The translations under genes and the position numbers were made by a program. The notes below the pieces were generated by a model. That model saw only the letters and a program-made list of their open reading frames with translations. It did no database searches and was not told the origin of the DNA. From JAENVU01 sp963801105 (GTDB taxonomy: Bacteria; Actinomycetota; Acidimicrobiia; IMCC26256; JAENVU01): DNA of 64,000 nt. Each line of letters opens with the position of its first letter. Within the stretch, counting starts at the first letter, position 1. Shown here one piece after another: positions 25,563-34,669 of the stretch. The stretch lies in contig CAWDDH010000003.1 in the NCBI GenBank assembly GCA_963801105.1, positions 1,426,001 through 1,490,000 on the forward strand. The letters are read 5' to 3'.

Positions 25563-26645
25563 ATGAGTGTGCGTCGTCGTGCCCTGCTGCCCGACGACCG
25601 TCTCGCCGAGTCGCAGACCGCCGACGCGCTGGACCAGCGTCGGTTGGCGGAGGCCCTCGACGCGGTCGGTGATGCCATCGTGGTCGTGGACACTGCCGGC
25701 GATGTCATCCTGCGCAACGAGGGCGCGAGCCGATTCAACGATGCCCGCCACGCCGACGCGCTCGCGGGTGAGGCACTGCGGGAGCTGCTCGACCGGGCGC
25801 GCTCGGGCGAGGAGTGCTCGCGCGAGCTCCAACTGTTCGGCCCGCCGCCGGAGGTCTTCTGGATGACGGCGCGACCGCTCACGGTGGACGACCGGCGCGT
25901 CGGGGCGGTCGGCCTGGTGCGTGACGTCACCGAGTCGCGGCGGATCGAGACCGTGCGGCGGGACTTCGTGGCCAACGTGAGTCACGAGCTCAAGACGCCG
26001 GTCGGCGCCATGGCGCTGCTCGCCGAGACCCTGGTCGGCGTGGACGACCCGACGGTGATGCGACAGCTCGCCGAGCGGATCGCCAACGAGGCCGCACGTG
26101 TGGGGGCCATCGTCGACGACCTGCTCGACCTCGGCCAGATCGAGTCGAGTCGGGCGGTCCGGGAACCCATCGCGGTGGACACGCTGATCGAGACGGCGCT
26201 CGAGCGGGTCGAGGCTGCCGCCGCCGCCACGGAGAACGCGATCGAGGTCGGTCGGTGCGATGCCGTGCTCACCTGCGACCGTCGCCAGATGGTGAGCGCG
26301 GTCGCGAACCTGCTCGACAACGCAATGAAGTACTCCGAGCCCGGAGATCCGATCCAGATCGGCGCGTCGGTGAGCGACGGTTGGGTGACGATCGAGGTGA
26401 CCGACCACGGCGTCGGGATCCCGTCACGTGATCTCGACCGGATCTTCGAGCGGTTCTACCGAGTCGACCGGGCCCGCAGCCGCAGCACCGGTGGCACGGG
26501 ACTCGGGCTCGCCATCGTGCGCAACGTCGCCCATGCTCACGACGGCGACGTACTCGTGGACTCGCGCGAGGGTGAGGGTTCGACCTTCCGGTTGCGGATC
26601 CCGATGGCTGCCGGCGTCTCGCCACTGCAGTTCGAGGAGCACTGA
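25563..26645 (+). CDS. senX3: SenX3/PhoR-type histidine kinase, apparently soluble
   Basis: 360 residues. A PAS-like domain covers about 28-125 (LDAVGDAIVVVDTAGDVILRN). HisKA has H141 in VANVSHELKTPVGAMALLAET, the motif typical of SenX3/PhoR. The ATPase domain shows NLLDNAMKYS, DHGVGIPSRD, FERFYRVDRARSR and GGTGLGLAIV. Mycobacterial SenX3 has N-terminal membrane helices; none is visible here, so membrane contact may be through PstSCAB/PhoU. It directly follows pstB and overlaps the regulator gene. Start ATG 25563 has GGGAAAG upstream. Confidence 0.88.
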   Translation: MSVRRRALLPDDRLAESQTADALDQRRLAEALDAVGDAIVVVDTAGDVILRNEGASRFNDARHADALAGEALRELLDRARSGEECSRELQLFGPPPEVFWMTARPLTVDDRRVGAVGLVRDVTESRRIETVRRDFVANVSHELKTPVGAMALLAETLVGVDDPTVMRQLAERIANEAARVGAIVDDLLDLGQIESSRAVREPIAVDTLIETALERVEAAAAATENAIEVGRCDAVLTCDRRQMVSAVANLLDNAMKYSEPGDPIQIGASVSDGWVTIEVTDHGVGIPSRDLDRIFERFYRVDRARSRSTGGTGLGLAIVRNVAHAHDGDVLVDSREGEGSTFRLRIPMAAGVSPLQFEEH

Positions 26646-27346
26646 TGCCCGAGGCACCGCTCGTCCTGGTCGTCGACGACGAGGCCTCCTACCGCGACGC
26701 ACTCTCGGTGGCGCTCAGTGCCGAAGGGTTCCGGGTCGAGACCGCGGCCGACGGTGTGGAGGCGATCGAGAAGTTCGAGCGCTCGCGGCCCGCGCTGATC
26801 CTGCTCGACGTGATGCTGCCGCGCGTCTCCGGGATCGACGTCTGCCGCCAGATCCGCAGCACGTCACGCGTGCCCATCATCATGGTGACCGCGAAGGGAT
26901 CCGAGATCGACGCCGTCGTCGGTCTCGAGGTCGGTGCGGACGACTACGTCGCCAAGCCGTTCCGCCTCCGGGAGCTGGTGGCGAGGGTCCGGGCCGCGCT
27001 GCGGCGGGGCCACCGGGCCGAGGACGACGATCTGGAGCGGGAGGACGTCGTCGTCGTCGGCGACGTCATGGTGGACGTGGCCCGCCACGAGGTCACGGTG
27101 CACGGCCGGCTCGTGGCGCTGCCGCTCAAGGAGTTCGAGCTGCTCGAGATCCTCATGCTGAACGCCGGACGGGTGCTGACGCGCGACGTGCTGATCGATC
27201 GGATCTGGGGCCCGAACTACTTCGGCGACACCAAGACGCTCGACGTCCACATCAAGCGCCTGCGGGCGAAGATCGAGGACGATCCGTCCAGCCCGGCCCG
27301 GATCGTGACGGTCCGCGGAGTCGGGTACCGCTACGAGAAGAGCTGA
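26645..27346 (+). CDS. regX3: RegX3/PhoP-type response regulator
   Basis: 233 residues. Receiver with D11/D12, phospho-acceptor D55 (LILLDVMLP) and K in YVAKPFRLRE; OmpR-type winged helix LPLKEFELLEILMLNAGRVLTRD to TKTLDVHIKRLRAKIE and VRGVGYRYEKS. It overlaps the kinase stop (TGATG). Given its place after pstSCAB, it is the likely binder of the PHO-like boxes upstream of pstS and ppk1. Confidence 0.92.
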   Translation: MPEAPLVLVVDDEASYRDALSVALSAEGFRVETAADGVEAIEKFERSRPALILLDVMLPRVSGIDVCRQIRSTSRVPIIMVTAKGSEIDAVVGLEVGADDYVAKPFRLRELVARVRAALRRGHRAEDDDLEREDVVVVGDVMVDVARHEVTVHGRLVALPLKEFELLEILMLNAGRVLTRDVLIDRIWGPNYFGDTKTLDVHIKRLRAKIEDDPSSPARIVTVRGVGYRYEKS

Positions 27347-27350
27347 GTCG

Positions 27351-27680
27351 CTACGACGGCAGCAGGTCGTCGTCGATGCCGCCGAGCCCGTCGAGCCAGG
27401 CGCTGGCGTCCAGCTGCTGGGACGAGGCCGCCGGTGCGTCCGGGCCGGGTTTCAGCTCGTTCACGACGTCGATCATGAGCGTGGACGAGGCCTCCGGCCG
27501 TCCGGGCGGTGGTGGCACGGCGGTGCTGTCCTCGGTGCGGACGCGCTGGTCGCCGAACCGGACCGACGCATCGGCAGCGGGAGGTGCCGATGGTGGAGTC
27601 GTGGGGACCGTGGTCGCGTCGGTCTCGACCTCCTCGGTCGCGGTCGGCTCGCCTTTGCCCATCATGTCGGAGAACTTCAT
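27351..27680 (-). CDS. hypothetical acidic, proline-rich protein
   Basis: 109 residues, low in secondary structure: MKFSDMMGKGEP, a Thr/Pro/Ala-rich stretch, a short hydrophobic core (SSTLMIDVVNELKPG) and an acidic C-terminus (DGLGGIDDDLLPS). It overlaps the peroxiredoxin stop by four bases (ATGA), so it is translated from the same message. No family recognised. It converges with regX3. Confidence 0.6.
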   Translation of the reverse strand: MKFSDMMGKGEPTATEEVETDATTVPTTPPSAPPAADASVRFGDQRVRTEDSTAVPPPPGRPEASSTLMIDVVNELKPGPDAPAASSQQLDASAWLDGLGGIDDDLLPS

Positions 27681-28141
27681 GTCACCTTCGCCAATGCTTG
27701 TTGGTAGTCCTCGCGTGCCCGGGGCGACGCGAGTCCGGCCGATTCGAACTTCGCGACGACGACGCCGTCACGATCGATCACGAACGTGCCCCGGTTCGCG
27801 CACCCGAGCTGCTCGTTGAAGACCCCGTAGGAACGGGCGACCTCGCCGTGGGGCCAGAAGTCCGAGAGGATCGGGAACGTGAACCCCTGCTGCTCGGCCC
27901 ACTGCGCCTGCGCGTGGCGGGTGTCGCAGCTGATCGCGAGCACCGCGGCCCCGGAGTGCTCGAAGACCGAAGGGTCGTCCCGGATCTCGCAGAGCTCGCC
28001 TTGACACACTCCCGTGAACGTGAACGGGTAGAAGACGAGCACGACCGGCGACGTGCCCTTGTAGTCGGCCAGGCCGACGTCGTTGCCGGCTTGGTCCTTC
28101 AGGCTGAAGTCGGGGGCGGGCTCGCCGATCTCGACGGTCAA
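27677..28141 (-). CDS. AhpE-like peroxiredoxin
   Basis: 154 residues with the thioredoxin fold. The peroxidatic motif is FYPFTFTGVCQGELC, giving peroxidatic C46 and a second cysteine C51; C72 is in AISCDTRHAQ. It reduces hydrogen or organic peroxides; the motif and length resemble mycobacterial AhpE and BCP-type enzymes. ATG 28141 begins MTVEIGEPAPDFSL, the usual N-terminus. About 80 bases upstream separate it from surE, with no clear signal. Confidence 0.9.
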   Translation of the reverse strand: MTVEIGEPAPDFSLKDQAGNDVGLADYKGTSPVVLVFYPFTFTGVCQGELCEIRDDPSVFEHSGAAVLAISCDTRHAQAQWAEQQGFTFPILSDFWPHGEVARSYGVFNEQLGCANRGTFVIDRDGVVVAKFESAGLASPRAREDYQQALAKVT

Positions 28142-28223
28142 GGCACACTCCTGGCTCGGGGGACGATCGACCGCAGTGTACGGCGTGTCATCGATCCCGA
28201 GCGGGGTTCGTATCAGTTGCTGG

Positions 28224-29006
28224 TCACCTCGCGTTGTCGACCGCTCTCGCCGCGCCCTTGAGGGGCGCGGCGACGATCCCGAGCAGTGGTGTCACGGTCG
28301 CGTAGCCGGCGGTGAGCAGAGCTTCGTCGGTCTCGGGATCGAACTCGTCGTGACGACCGTGGAACTCCATGCGGACGTCGCGGCCGTCGCCATCGGCCGA
28401 CGCGACCCAGAACTCGCCGTAGGGCGCGAGCGTCGCGTCCCGGACGCCCACGAGCTCGTCAATCGGTCGATTGGGGACGTTCAGGTTCAACACGCGCGAC
28501 TCCGGGCCGCCGACGACCCACGGCAGCGCCGCGACCGCGAGCGTCGCCGCGGCGCGCCAGTGGTACTCGCCGTCCTCGGACCACCGCATGCTCACGGCGA
28601 TCGCCGGCACGCCGAGCCCGGCGGCGGTGAGCGCGGCGCCGACCGTGCCCGAGTGCAGGACGAGGTGGCCGGTGTTCGCGCCCGGGTTGATGCCCGACGC
28701 GACGACGTCGGGCCGGTCGCCGAATGCGCCGATGCAGGCGAGGTACACGGCGGTGGCGGGGGGCCGCTCGATCGCGAGCACCGGGACCTCGGGCAGCTCG
28801 GGCCAGCGGTGCTCGCGGACGGAGATGGGCTCGCCACGGTGCAGGGGCCCGATCGAGGCACCCGCACCGCTCAGATCCGACGCCGGCGCGACGACCCGGA
28901 CGTCGTGCCCCGCCTCGTGGAGCGCGATGGCGAGCGCGAGGATCCCGGGTGAGGCGACACCGTCGTCGTTGGTGACGAGGACCCGACGGCGGTCGACCCC
29001 CGTCAT
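28224..29006 (-). CDS. surE: SurE 5'/3'-nucleotidase, exopolyphosphatase
   Basis: 260 residues: metal-binding VLVTNDDGVASPG, SDLSGAGASI, and VASGINPGANTGHLVLHSGTVGAAL are the SurE signatures. SurE removes phosphate from nucleoside monophosphates and short polyphosphates. ATG 29006 overlaps the stop of the SixA-like gene, making it the fourth and last gene of a ppk1-led operon, a sensible context for a polyphosphate-active enzyme. Confidence 0.9.
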   Translation of the reverse strand: MTGVDRRRVLVTNDDGVASPGILALAIALHEAGHDVRVVAPASDLSGAGASIGPLHRGEPISVREHRWPELPEVPVLAIERPPATAVYLACIGAFGDRPDVVASGINPGANTGHLVLHSGTVGAALTAAGLGVPAIAVSMRWSEDGEYHWRAAATLAVAALPWVVGGPESRVLNLNVPNRPIDELVGVRDATLAPYGEFWVASADGDGRDVRMEFHGRHDEFDPETDEALLTAGYATVTPLLGIVAAPLKGAARAVDNAR

Positions 29007-29455
29007 CGGGGCGCCGGCACGTAGTGCCCGCTCGTGGCGACGCCATCCTCGGTCGTGACGACCCACATGCTGCCCTTGGCCAGCTGGTCGTCGTCGAGCG
29101 CGACCCCTCGGACGTGCAGCCGCGAGAGCGCGGTGCCGAGCACGTCACCGTGGCTGCAGACCGCGACGGGTTCGGTCGCCTGCTCGATGAGCGCCAGCAC
29201 GTACGCCGCGTCCTCACCCTCGGCGAGGCGTACGTCGGTCTCGACGGTGAGGCCGAGCGCGTGTGCGACCGGGATGACGGTCTCGACGCAGCGGATCAGG
29301 GGCGAGGACACGATGCGCGTGATGCCCGATGTCGCGAGCGACGCTGCGATCGCACGCGCCTGGGTCGTGCCGCGATCGGACAGGGGCCTGAGGTCGTCGT
29401 CGACCGCGCCGCGCTTGCCGGCGTGCGCGTGACGGATCAGGTAGCAGCGCGTCAC
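29003..29455 (-). CDS. SixA-type histidine phosphatase
   Basis: 150 residues. Catalytic RHA(H) motif near the start (CYLIRHAHAGKRG, His at residue 9), DDDLRPLSDRGTTQA, SSPLIRCVETV and the second His in AVCSHGDVLG. In mycobacterial MutT1 an equivalent domain is fused behind a Nudix domain; here it is a separate cistron whose GTG overlaps the Nudix stop (GTGA). GTG 29455 is chosen because homology begins there. Confidence 0.87.
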   Translation of the reverse strand: MTRCYLIRHAHAGKRGAVDDDLRPLSDRGTTQARAIAASLATSGITRIVSSPLIRCVETVIPVAHALGLTVETDVRLAEGEDAAYVLALIEQATEPVAVCSHGDVLGTALSRLHVRGVALDDDQLAKGSMWVVTTEDGVATSGHYVPAPR

Positions 29456-29857
29456 GAGAGCACTCGTCGGACGAGGTCGCGGTCGTGCGCGTAGGTGAGC
29501 TCGCGGGACGCGCGTTCGGGCGACCACCACGCGACGAGATCGACCTCGTCGTCGGGATCACGCGGCGCCGACATCGGCGGCGGTCATCGTGAAGTACCGC
29601 ACGACCTTGGCGCGGTCGCGGTGGTCCCGATACTCGACGGTACCGGCGTCCGCAGTGATCTCGGCCCTGACGCCGGTCTCCTCGAGCACTTCCCGCACGG
29701 CAGCCTCGGCGTCGTTCTCACCGGGGTCGAGCTTGCCCTTCGGCAGACTCCAGTCGTCGTACGCCGGGCGGTGGACGACGAGGATCTCCGTACCGTCCCC
29801 GTGCTCGCGGCGGACGATCCCGCCCGCGGCGCGGACCTCGACGGTGTCTCGGCTCAT
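29452..29857 (-). CDS. Nudix hydrolase (MutT1-like N-domain), frameshifted
   Basis: Nudix box intact: G-K-L-D-P-G-E-N-D-A-E-A-A-V-R-E-V-L-E-E-T-G-V. N-terminus VRAAGGIVRREHGDGTEILVVHRP is as in MutT1, which hydrolyses oxidised GTP and diadenosine polyphosphates. The frame breaks between 29561 and 29571: one missing base (cgcgcc read as cgcc) truncates at ADVGAA. The next frame continues DDEVDLVAWWSPERASRELTYA to RRVLS and stops on the GTGA shared with the SixA gene. Its ATG overlaps the ppk1 stop. Confidence 0.8.
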
Positions 29858-31914
29858 GCGCGGATCTCGGTGCTGCGCCCGATCGCGCGTTCCATCAGCG
29901 CCTCGTGCGCGTCGAAGCCACGGCGGTTCTCGACCCGATGCCAGCTGCCGTCGGCCGCGAGCTCCCAGACCTGGGTGTCGTCGGCGAGCTCGATGTCGAG
30001 CACCTCCCCGAGCCGGTGCCGGAGCGCCGGTGCGCGGACGGGGACGAGCGCCTCGACGCGTCGATCGAGGTTGCGCGGCATCAGGTCGGCCGATCCGATG
30101 AGATACTCCGCGGTGTCGGCGTCGGGACCGAAGCGGTAGATGCGCGAGTGCTCGAGGAACCGACCGAGCAGCGATCGGACCCGGATCGTCTCGGACTGAC
30201 CGGGGACGCCCGGGCGCAGGCAGCACACGCCCCGGACCAGGAGATCGATCGGGGTCCCCATCCGCGACGCGTCGTACAGCGCGTCGATGGTCTTCGGGTC
30301 GACGAGCGCGTTCATCTTGAGCACGATCCGACCGTCGGGCCCCAACGCGGCCTGGCGCTCGATGCGCTCGACGATCGCCTCACGGAGCCCGTTGGGCGCG
30401 ACCAGCAGCTGGCGGCACGGCAGCTCCCTCGAGTAGCCGGTGAGCGAGTTGAAGAGCTCGGTGACGTCGGCGCCGATCTCGGGATCGGCGGTCAGGAGGC
30501 CGAAGTCCTCGTAGAGGTTGGCCGTGACCGGGTTGTAGTTGCCGGTACCGACATGGCAGTACCGACGGATCCCGGTGCGCTCGTCGCGGACGACCAACAG
30601 CACCTTCGTGTGGGTCTTGAGTCCGACGAGCCCGTACACCACGTGCACGCCGGCGGTCTCGAGCTCGCGGGCCCGCTCGACGTTGACCTCCTCGTCGAAG
30701 CGGGCCTTCAGCTCCACGAGCACCACGACCTGCTTGCCCGATTCCGCGGCACGCATGAGCGACTCCACGATGCGACTCTCGGAGCTGCCGGTCCGGTAGA
30801 GCGTCTGCTTGATCGCGAGCACGTTCGGGTCGCGCGAGGCCTGGTCGACGAACTCGGCCACGCTGGTGGCGAACGAGTCGTACGGGTGGTGGACGAGCAC
30901 GTCGCCGGCCTGGAGGATTCGGAACAGGTCGGCGGGCGGGTCGGTGCGTGTGAGCACGGCCTGGGTCTGGGGGACCCACGTCTCGTCCTTCAGCTCCGGC
31001 CGCTCGAGGCCGTAGAGCGCCCAGAGCCCCGAGAGGTCGAGCGGACCCTCGATCGCGATGACGTCACCCTCGTCGAGCTCGAGCTCGCGCACGAGGATCT
31101 CGCGGACCTCGTCGGGCATGGCCGCGTCGATCTCGAGCCGAACGACGTGGCCGGACCGCTTGCGCAGGCTGAGCACGCTCTCGATGGCCTCGAGGAGGTC
31201 GTCGTTCTCGTCGTCGAGCTCGAAGTCGACGTCGCGCGTCACGCGGAACGGCGCGTGCCCGGTCACCTTCATGCCCGGGAAGAGCTGGTCGAGCTGTGTG
31301 GCGATGACCTGCTCGAGCGGGACGTACCGCTCGTGGTCCGGCAGCACGATGAAGCGGGGGAGCAGCGGCGGCACCTTGACGCGCGCGAAGCGCGTCTCGT
31401 CGGTGACCGGATCCACTACCTGGACCGCCAGGTTCAGCGACAGGTTGGAGATGTACGGGAAGGGATGTGCGGGATCCAGTGCGAGCGGCGTGAGCACGGG
31501 GAAGACGCGCGCCTGGAAGACGTCGACGAGGTACTTGCGGTCGTCGTCGTCGAGGTCCTCCCAGCGCGAGAACACGATGCCCGCGGCGCCGAGTTGCGGT
31601 CCGACCGACCGGAGGAAGACGTGCGTCTGGCGCTCGGTGAGCTCGCGGATGAGGTCCCGCACGGCGTCGAGCTGCTCGGCCGGACGCAATCCGTCGGACG
31701 AGGCGGTCCGCACGCCCGCGGCGACCTGCTCCTGGAGCCCCGACACCCGGACCTGGACGAACTCGTCGAGGTTGGTGGTGAAGATCGCGAGGAACTTCGC
31801 CCGCTCGAGCAACGGGCGGTTCGGATCCTCCGCGAGCTGGAGGACGCGCTCGTTGAACGCGAGCCAGGAGAGCTCCCGGTTGAGCAGGCGCGCGTTGCCT
31901 TCCACGGCACGCAT
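29854..31914 (-). CDS. ppk1: polyphosphate kinase 1
   Basis: 686 residues with all four PPK1 domains. N-terminal LLNRELSWLAFNERVLQLA, head domain FPVLTPLALDPAHPFP, and catalytic domains with LYRTGSSESRIVESLMRAAE, ELKARFDEEVN, the autophosphorylated histidine in YCHVGTGNYNP and the second active-site histidine in EHSRIYRFG. It makes polyphosphate from ATP, reversibly. ATG 31914 is the first in-frame methionine consistent with the family. It leads the ppk1-nudix-sixA-surE operon and has an upstream PHO-like array. Confidence 0.95.
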   Translation of the reverse strand: MRAVEGNARLLNRELSWLAFNERVLQLAEDPNRPLLERAKFLAIFTTNLDEFVQVRVSGLQEQVAAGVRTASSDGLRPAEQLDAVRDLIRELTERQTHVFLRSVGPQLGAAGIVFSRWEDLDDDDRKYLVDVFQARVFPVLTPLALDPAHPFPYISNLSLNLAVQVVDPVTDETRFARVKVPPLLPRFIVLPDHERYVPLEQVIATQLDQLFPGMKVTGHAPFRVTRDVDFELDDENDDLLEAIESVLSLRKRSGHVVRLEIDAAMPDEVREILVRELELDEGDVIAIEGPLDLSGLWALYGLERPELKDETWVPQTQAVLTRTDPPADLFRILQAGDVLVHHPYDSFATSVAEFVDQASRDPNVLAIKQTLYRTGSSESRIVESLMRAAESGKQVVVLVELKARFDEEVNVERARELETAGVHVVYGLVGLKTHTKVLLVVRDERTGIRRYCHVGTGNYNPVTANLYEDFGLLTADPEIGADVTELFNSLTGYSRELPCRQLLVAPNGLREAIVERIERQAALGPDGRIVLKMNALVDPKTIDALYDASRMGTPIDLLVRGVCCLRPGVPGQSETIRVRSLLGRFLEHSRIYRFGPDADTAEYLIGSADLMPRNLDRRVEALVPVRAPALRHRLGEVLDIELADDTQVWELAADGSWHRVENRRGFDAHEALMERAIGRSTEIRA

Positions 31915-32057
31915 CGTACCGACCGCCTCTCGTGTCCATCTCCGGGCGCGATCCACCCGGGGAGGTGGGTGGATCGGGGGCCGGGCGCGGAGGTTGGGGG
32001 ACCTGGTTCCCGGCGCGTCCCGGCGGAGTGCCCGGGACCGATCGGAACGGTACGAGG

Positions 32058-32112
32058 CCCGCGTGAACCCCGTGCGGCGGTGAGCACAACGGGATGCGAA
32101 CACCGGGTGAAC
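32058..32112 (-). promoter_or_regulatory. PHO-box-like array of five 11-base units upstream of ppk1
   Basis: Read on the minus strand: GTTCACCCGGT, GTTCGCATCCC, GTTGTGCTCAC, CGCCGCACGGG, GTTCACGCGGG, each exactly 11 bases with no gap. Four of five start with GTT and two with GTTCAC. A -10-like TACCGT follows five bases later (32052-32047), so the array covers the -35 position, as for PhoP-type activation. It lies in the 240-base gap between ppk1 and a divergent MFS gene; I see no gene in that gap. Confidence 0.65.
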
Positions 32113-32154
32113 GCACGGGAGCGCAGAAGAGGGGCCGGTAGCCTCGCGTCGACG

Positions 32155-33439
32155 ATGGTCACGCGCGACCCCCGCACCTACGAACTCAACCCGTTCGGCC
32201 GGCTCGCGGTGGCACACGGCGCGTCGTCCGTCGGTGACGCGTGCCTGACCGTCTCGCTGGCCGGGTCGATCTTCTTCACCCAGAGCATCGGGCAGTCCCG
32301 CACCCAGGTGCTGCTGTACCTGGTGCTGACGCTCGCGCCCTTCTCGGTCGTGGCGCCCGTGATCGGCCCGGCACTGGACCGCAGCCGGGCCGGACGCCGG
32401 ACGCTCATGGCCGCCGGATGTTTCGGGCGCGCGCTGGTCTGCTTCCTGATGGTCGGCCAGCTCGACTCGGTGCTCCTGTTCCCCCTCGCGTTCGTGGCGC
32501 TCGTGCTGTCGAAGGGCAACGCGGTCGCCAAGTCGTCGCTCGTGCCGACGGTCGTCCGCAACGACGACGAGCTGGTGGCGGCCAACTCGCGGTTGTCGTT
32601 GATCTCGGTGATCGCGAGCGTCATGGGCGGACTCCCGGCCGCCGGGCTCGTCGCGGTGCTCAGCGCCAAGGCCTCCTTGCTGCTCGCGTCGGTCGTCTTC
32701 GCCGCCGCCGGTGTCCTCGCCGACGCGGATTCCTTCGGCCCAGCGACCGGCCGAACCGGAGAGCTCTCAGGAGCGAGCCGAGCTCTCCGCGCCGAGCATC
32801 GTCTTCGCCGGGACGGCGATGGCGGTGATGCGCGGCGGTGTCGGCTTCCTCACGTTCCTCCTCGCGTTCCTCCTGAAGCAGCGCGGTGCGGACCCGGTCG
32901 TCTTCGGGCTCGTCCTCGTCGCGAGCGCCATCGGCGGCTTCGTCGGGGTCATGACCACCCCGCGGCTGCGGCGGACGCTGCGCGAGGAGTCGATCCTCGC
33001 GGGGTCGCTCCTTGTCGCGTCGCTCGTGTGCCTCCTCGGCGCGCGCGACGGGGGGACGCTGGGTGCGATGGGGGTCGGATTCAGCGTCGCGGCGTGCGCA
33101 TCGTCCGGCCGGATCGCGTTCGACAGCCTCGTGCACCGCGACGGGCCGGAGCATCTCCGGGGCCGGGCGTTCGCGCGTTTCGAGACCCGGTTCCAGCTGT
33201 CGTGGGTGGCCGGTGCGCTGATCCCGGTCGCGCTGCTCGACGTGCTCGATCTGCGCTGGGGGTTCTTCGCGCTCGCCGTCGTGCTCTTCTTCGCGGGCCT
33301 CTCGTACGTCGCCGGGCTGCGGGCGCGCCGCGGCTGGGGGCCGCCGCCCGCGCAGGGGGGAGCGGCGCCGGTCGATGAGCGCGATGCGCCGTCGCTCGGG
33401 TCCGAAAACCCGGCGGAGGGCGACCGCGACCGCGAGTAG
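32155..33439 (+). CDS. MFS transporter, frameshifted
   Basis: About 428 residues in total with some 12 membrane helices: FGRLAVAHGASSVGDACLTVSLAG, VVAPVIGPALDRSRAGRRTLM (motif A region), KSSLVPTVVRNDDELVAANSRL, then MRGGVGFLTFLLAFLLKQRG and SSGRIAFDSLVHRDGPEHLRGRAFARFETRFQLSW. This resembles lysophospholipid/enterobactin-exporter-like MFS proteins. The two halves are in frames 1 and 2; the switch is at about 32716-32725 (removing a base gives VLATRIPSAQRP). Divergent from ppk1 and possibly sharing its control region. Confidence 0.78.
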
Positions 33440-33448
33440 ACCGGAGAC

Positions 33449-34669
33449 ATGGACGCGCAACTCCGCCCGATCACCGCCGCGGAGATCCCGGCCTTCGTCC
33501 TGGCCGATTCCTACGGGTTCGGCGAGCGCTGGTCGATGGGCGACGACTCGCAGTGGGCCCTGCTCGACCTGGACCGCACGGTGGCGGCGTTCGTCGACGA
33601 CGAGATCGTGGCGACCGGGCGCAACTACACGCTCGAGCTCACGGTGCCCGGCGGTGCCGCGGTCCCCGCCGGCGGTGTGAGCTGGATCTCGACGCGCCCC
33701 ACGCACCGGCGGCGAGGGCTGCTGCGCCAGGTCATGACGCGTCTCGTCGAGGAGAGCCTCGAGCGCGGCGAGGTGGTCTCGATGCTGACGGCCTCCGAAG
33801 GAGGCATCTACCCGCGGTTCGGCTACGGCGTCGCGACGCGCATGGTCCGCCTCCACGTGCCGAAGGACGGTACGGAGTTCCTCGCGCCCCGTTCCGATCT
33901 CACGCTCCGTCTGGTCGAGCCCGACGAATCGGTCGCGTTGGCCCGCCCGCTGTACGAACAGGTGCGCCCGGGGCACGTCGGCGCGGTCTCACGGCCCGAC
34001 GCATGGTGGGGGGAGGAGTGGTTCGACTCCGATCACTTCGACCCGAAGCGTCGCTTCGACGTGGTGGTCGAGGACGGCGGGGATGTGGTGGGCCACGCGC
34101 TGTACGCGATCGAGGGGTCCTGGACCGACGGCTTCACCCGGAAGGTGGTCTTCGTCCGCGACCTCCTCGCCGCGACGGACGTGGCCGAGGCCGCGCTGTG
34201 GCGCTATCTCCTCGAGATCGACCAGACCACCGGTGTCCGGGCGTGGAACACGCCGCCGGACGTCGTGCTGCCCTGGCTGCTCCGCGACGCGCGGCAGGTG
34301 CGGACCGAGAGCGTGCGCGACTTCCTCTGGGTCCGACCGATCGACTCCGCTGCCCTGTTGGGCGCCCGGACCTACTCGGCCTCGGGTTCGCTCGTGGTGG
34401 AGATCACCGACCCCTCCCTCGACCTCGACGTGACCGCGGGACGCTTCCTGCTCGAGGGCGACACCACGGGTGCGACCTGCTCGCGTACTGATCACGCCGC
34501 GGAGCTGACGATGACCGCCGACGTCCTGGGCGCGATCTGCCTGGGCGGCGTCCGGCCGAGCGCGGTGGCCCGTTCCGGTCGGCTCACCGCGGTCGATGCG
34601 TCGACCCTCGCGCTCGCCGACGCGATGTTCCGCGCCGATCGGGAGCCCTACGCGTTCACGTGGTTCTGA
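33449..34669 (+). CDS. Eis-like GNAT N-acetyltransferase
   Basis: 406 residues, the usual Eis size. N-terminal GNAT domain with acetyl-CoA loop RPTHRRRGLLRQVM and SMLTASEGGIYPRFGYG, then a second degenerate GNAT domain and a C-terminal SCP2-like domain (LDVTAGRFLLEG). The protein ends in a free Phe carboxylate (AFTWF), which is the catalytic C-terminus in Eis. Eis enzymes acetylate amines including aminoglycosides; the natural substrate here is unknown. GGAGA lies upstream of the ATG. It overlaps the convergent neighbour by 14 bases. Confidence 0.88.
   Translation: MDAQLRPITAAEIPAFVLADSYGFGERWSMGDDSQWALLDLDRTVAAFVDDEIVATGRNYTLELTVPGGAAVPAGGVSWISTRPTHRRRGLLRQVMTRLVEESLERGEVVSMLTASEGGIYPRFGYGVATRMVRLHVPKDGTEFLAPRSDLTLRLVEPDESVALARPLYEQVRPGHVGAVSRPDAWWGEEWFDSDHFDPKRRFDVVVEDGGDVVGHALYAIEGSWTDGFTRKVVFVRDLLAATDVAEAALWRYLLEIDQTTGVRAWNTPPDVVLPWLLRDARQVRTESVRDFLWVRPIDSAALLGARTYSASGSLVVEITDPSLDLDVTAGRFLLEGDTTGATCSRTDHAAELTMTADVLGAICLGGVRPSAVARSGRLTAVDASTLALADAMFRADREPYAFTWF

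Noticed and set aside
28248..28272. Hairpin CGCCGCGCCC/GGGCGCGGCG as a terminator of surE
   Set aside because: It lies inside the surE coding region before the stop and has no T tract; it may be only GC-rich coding sequence.
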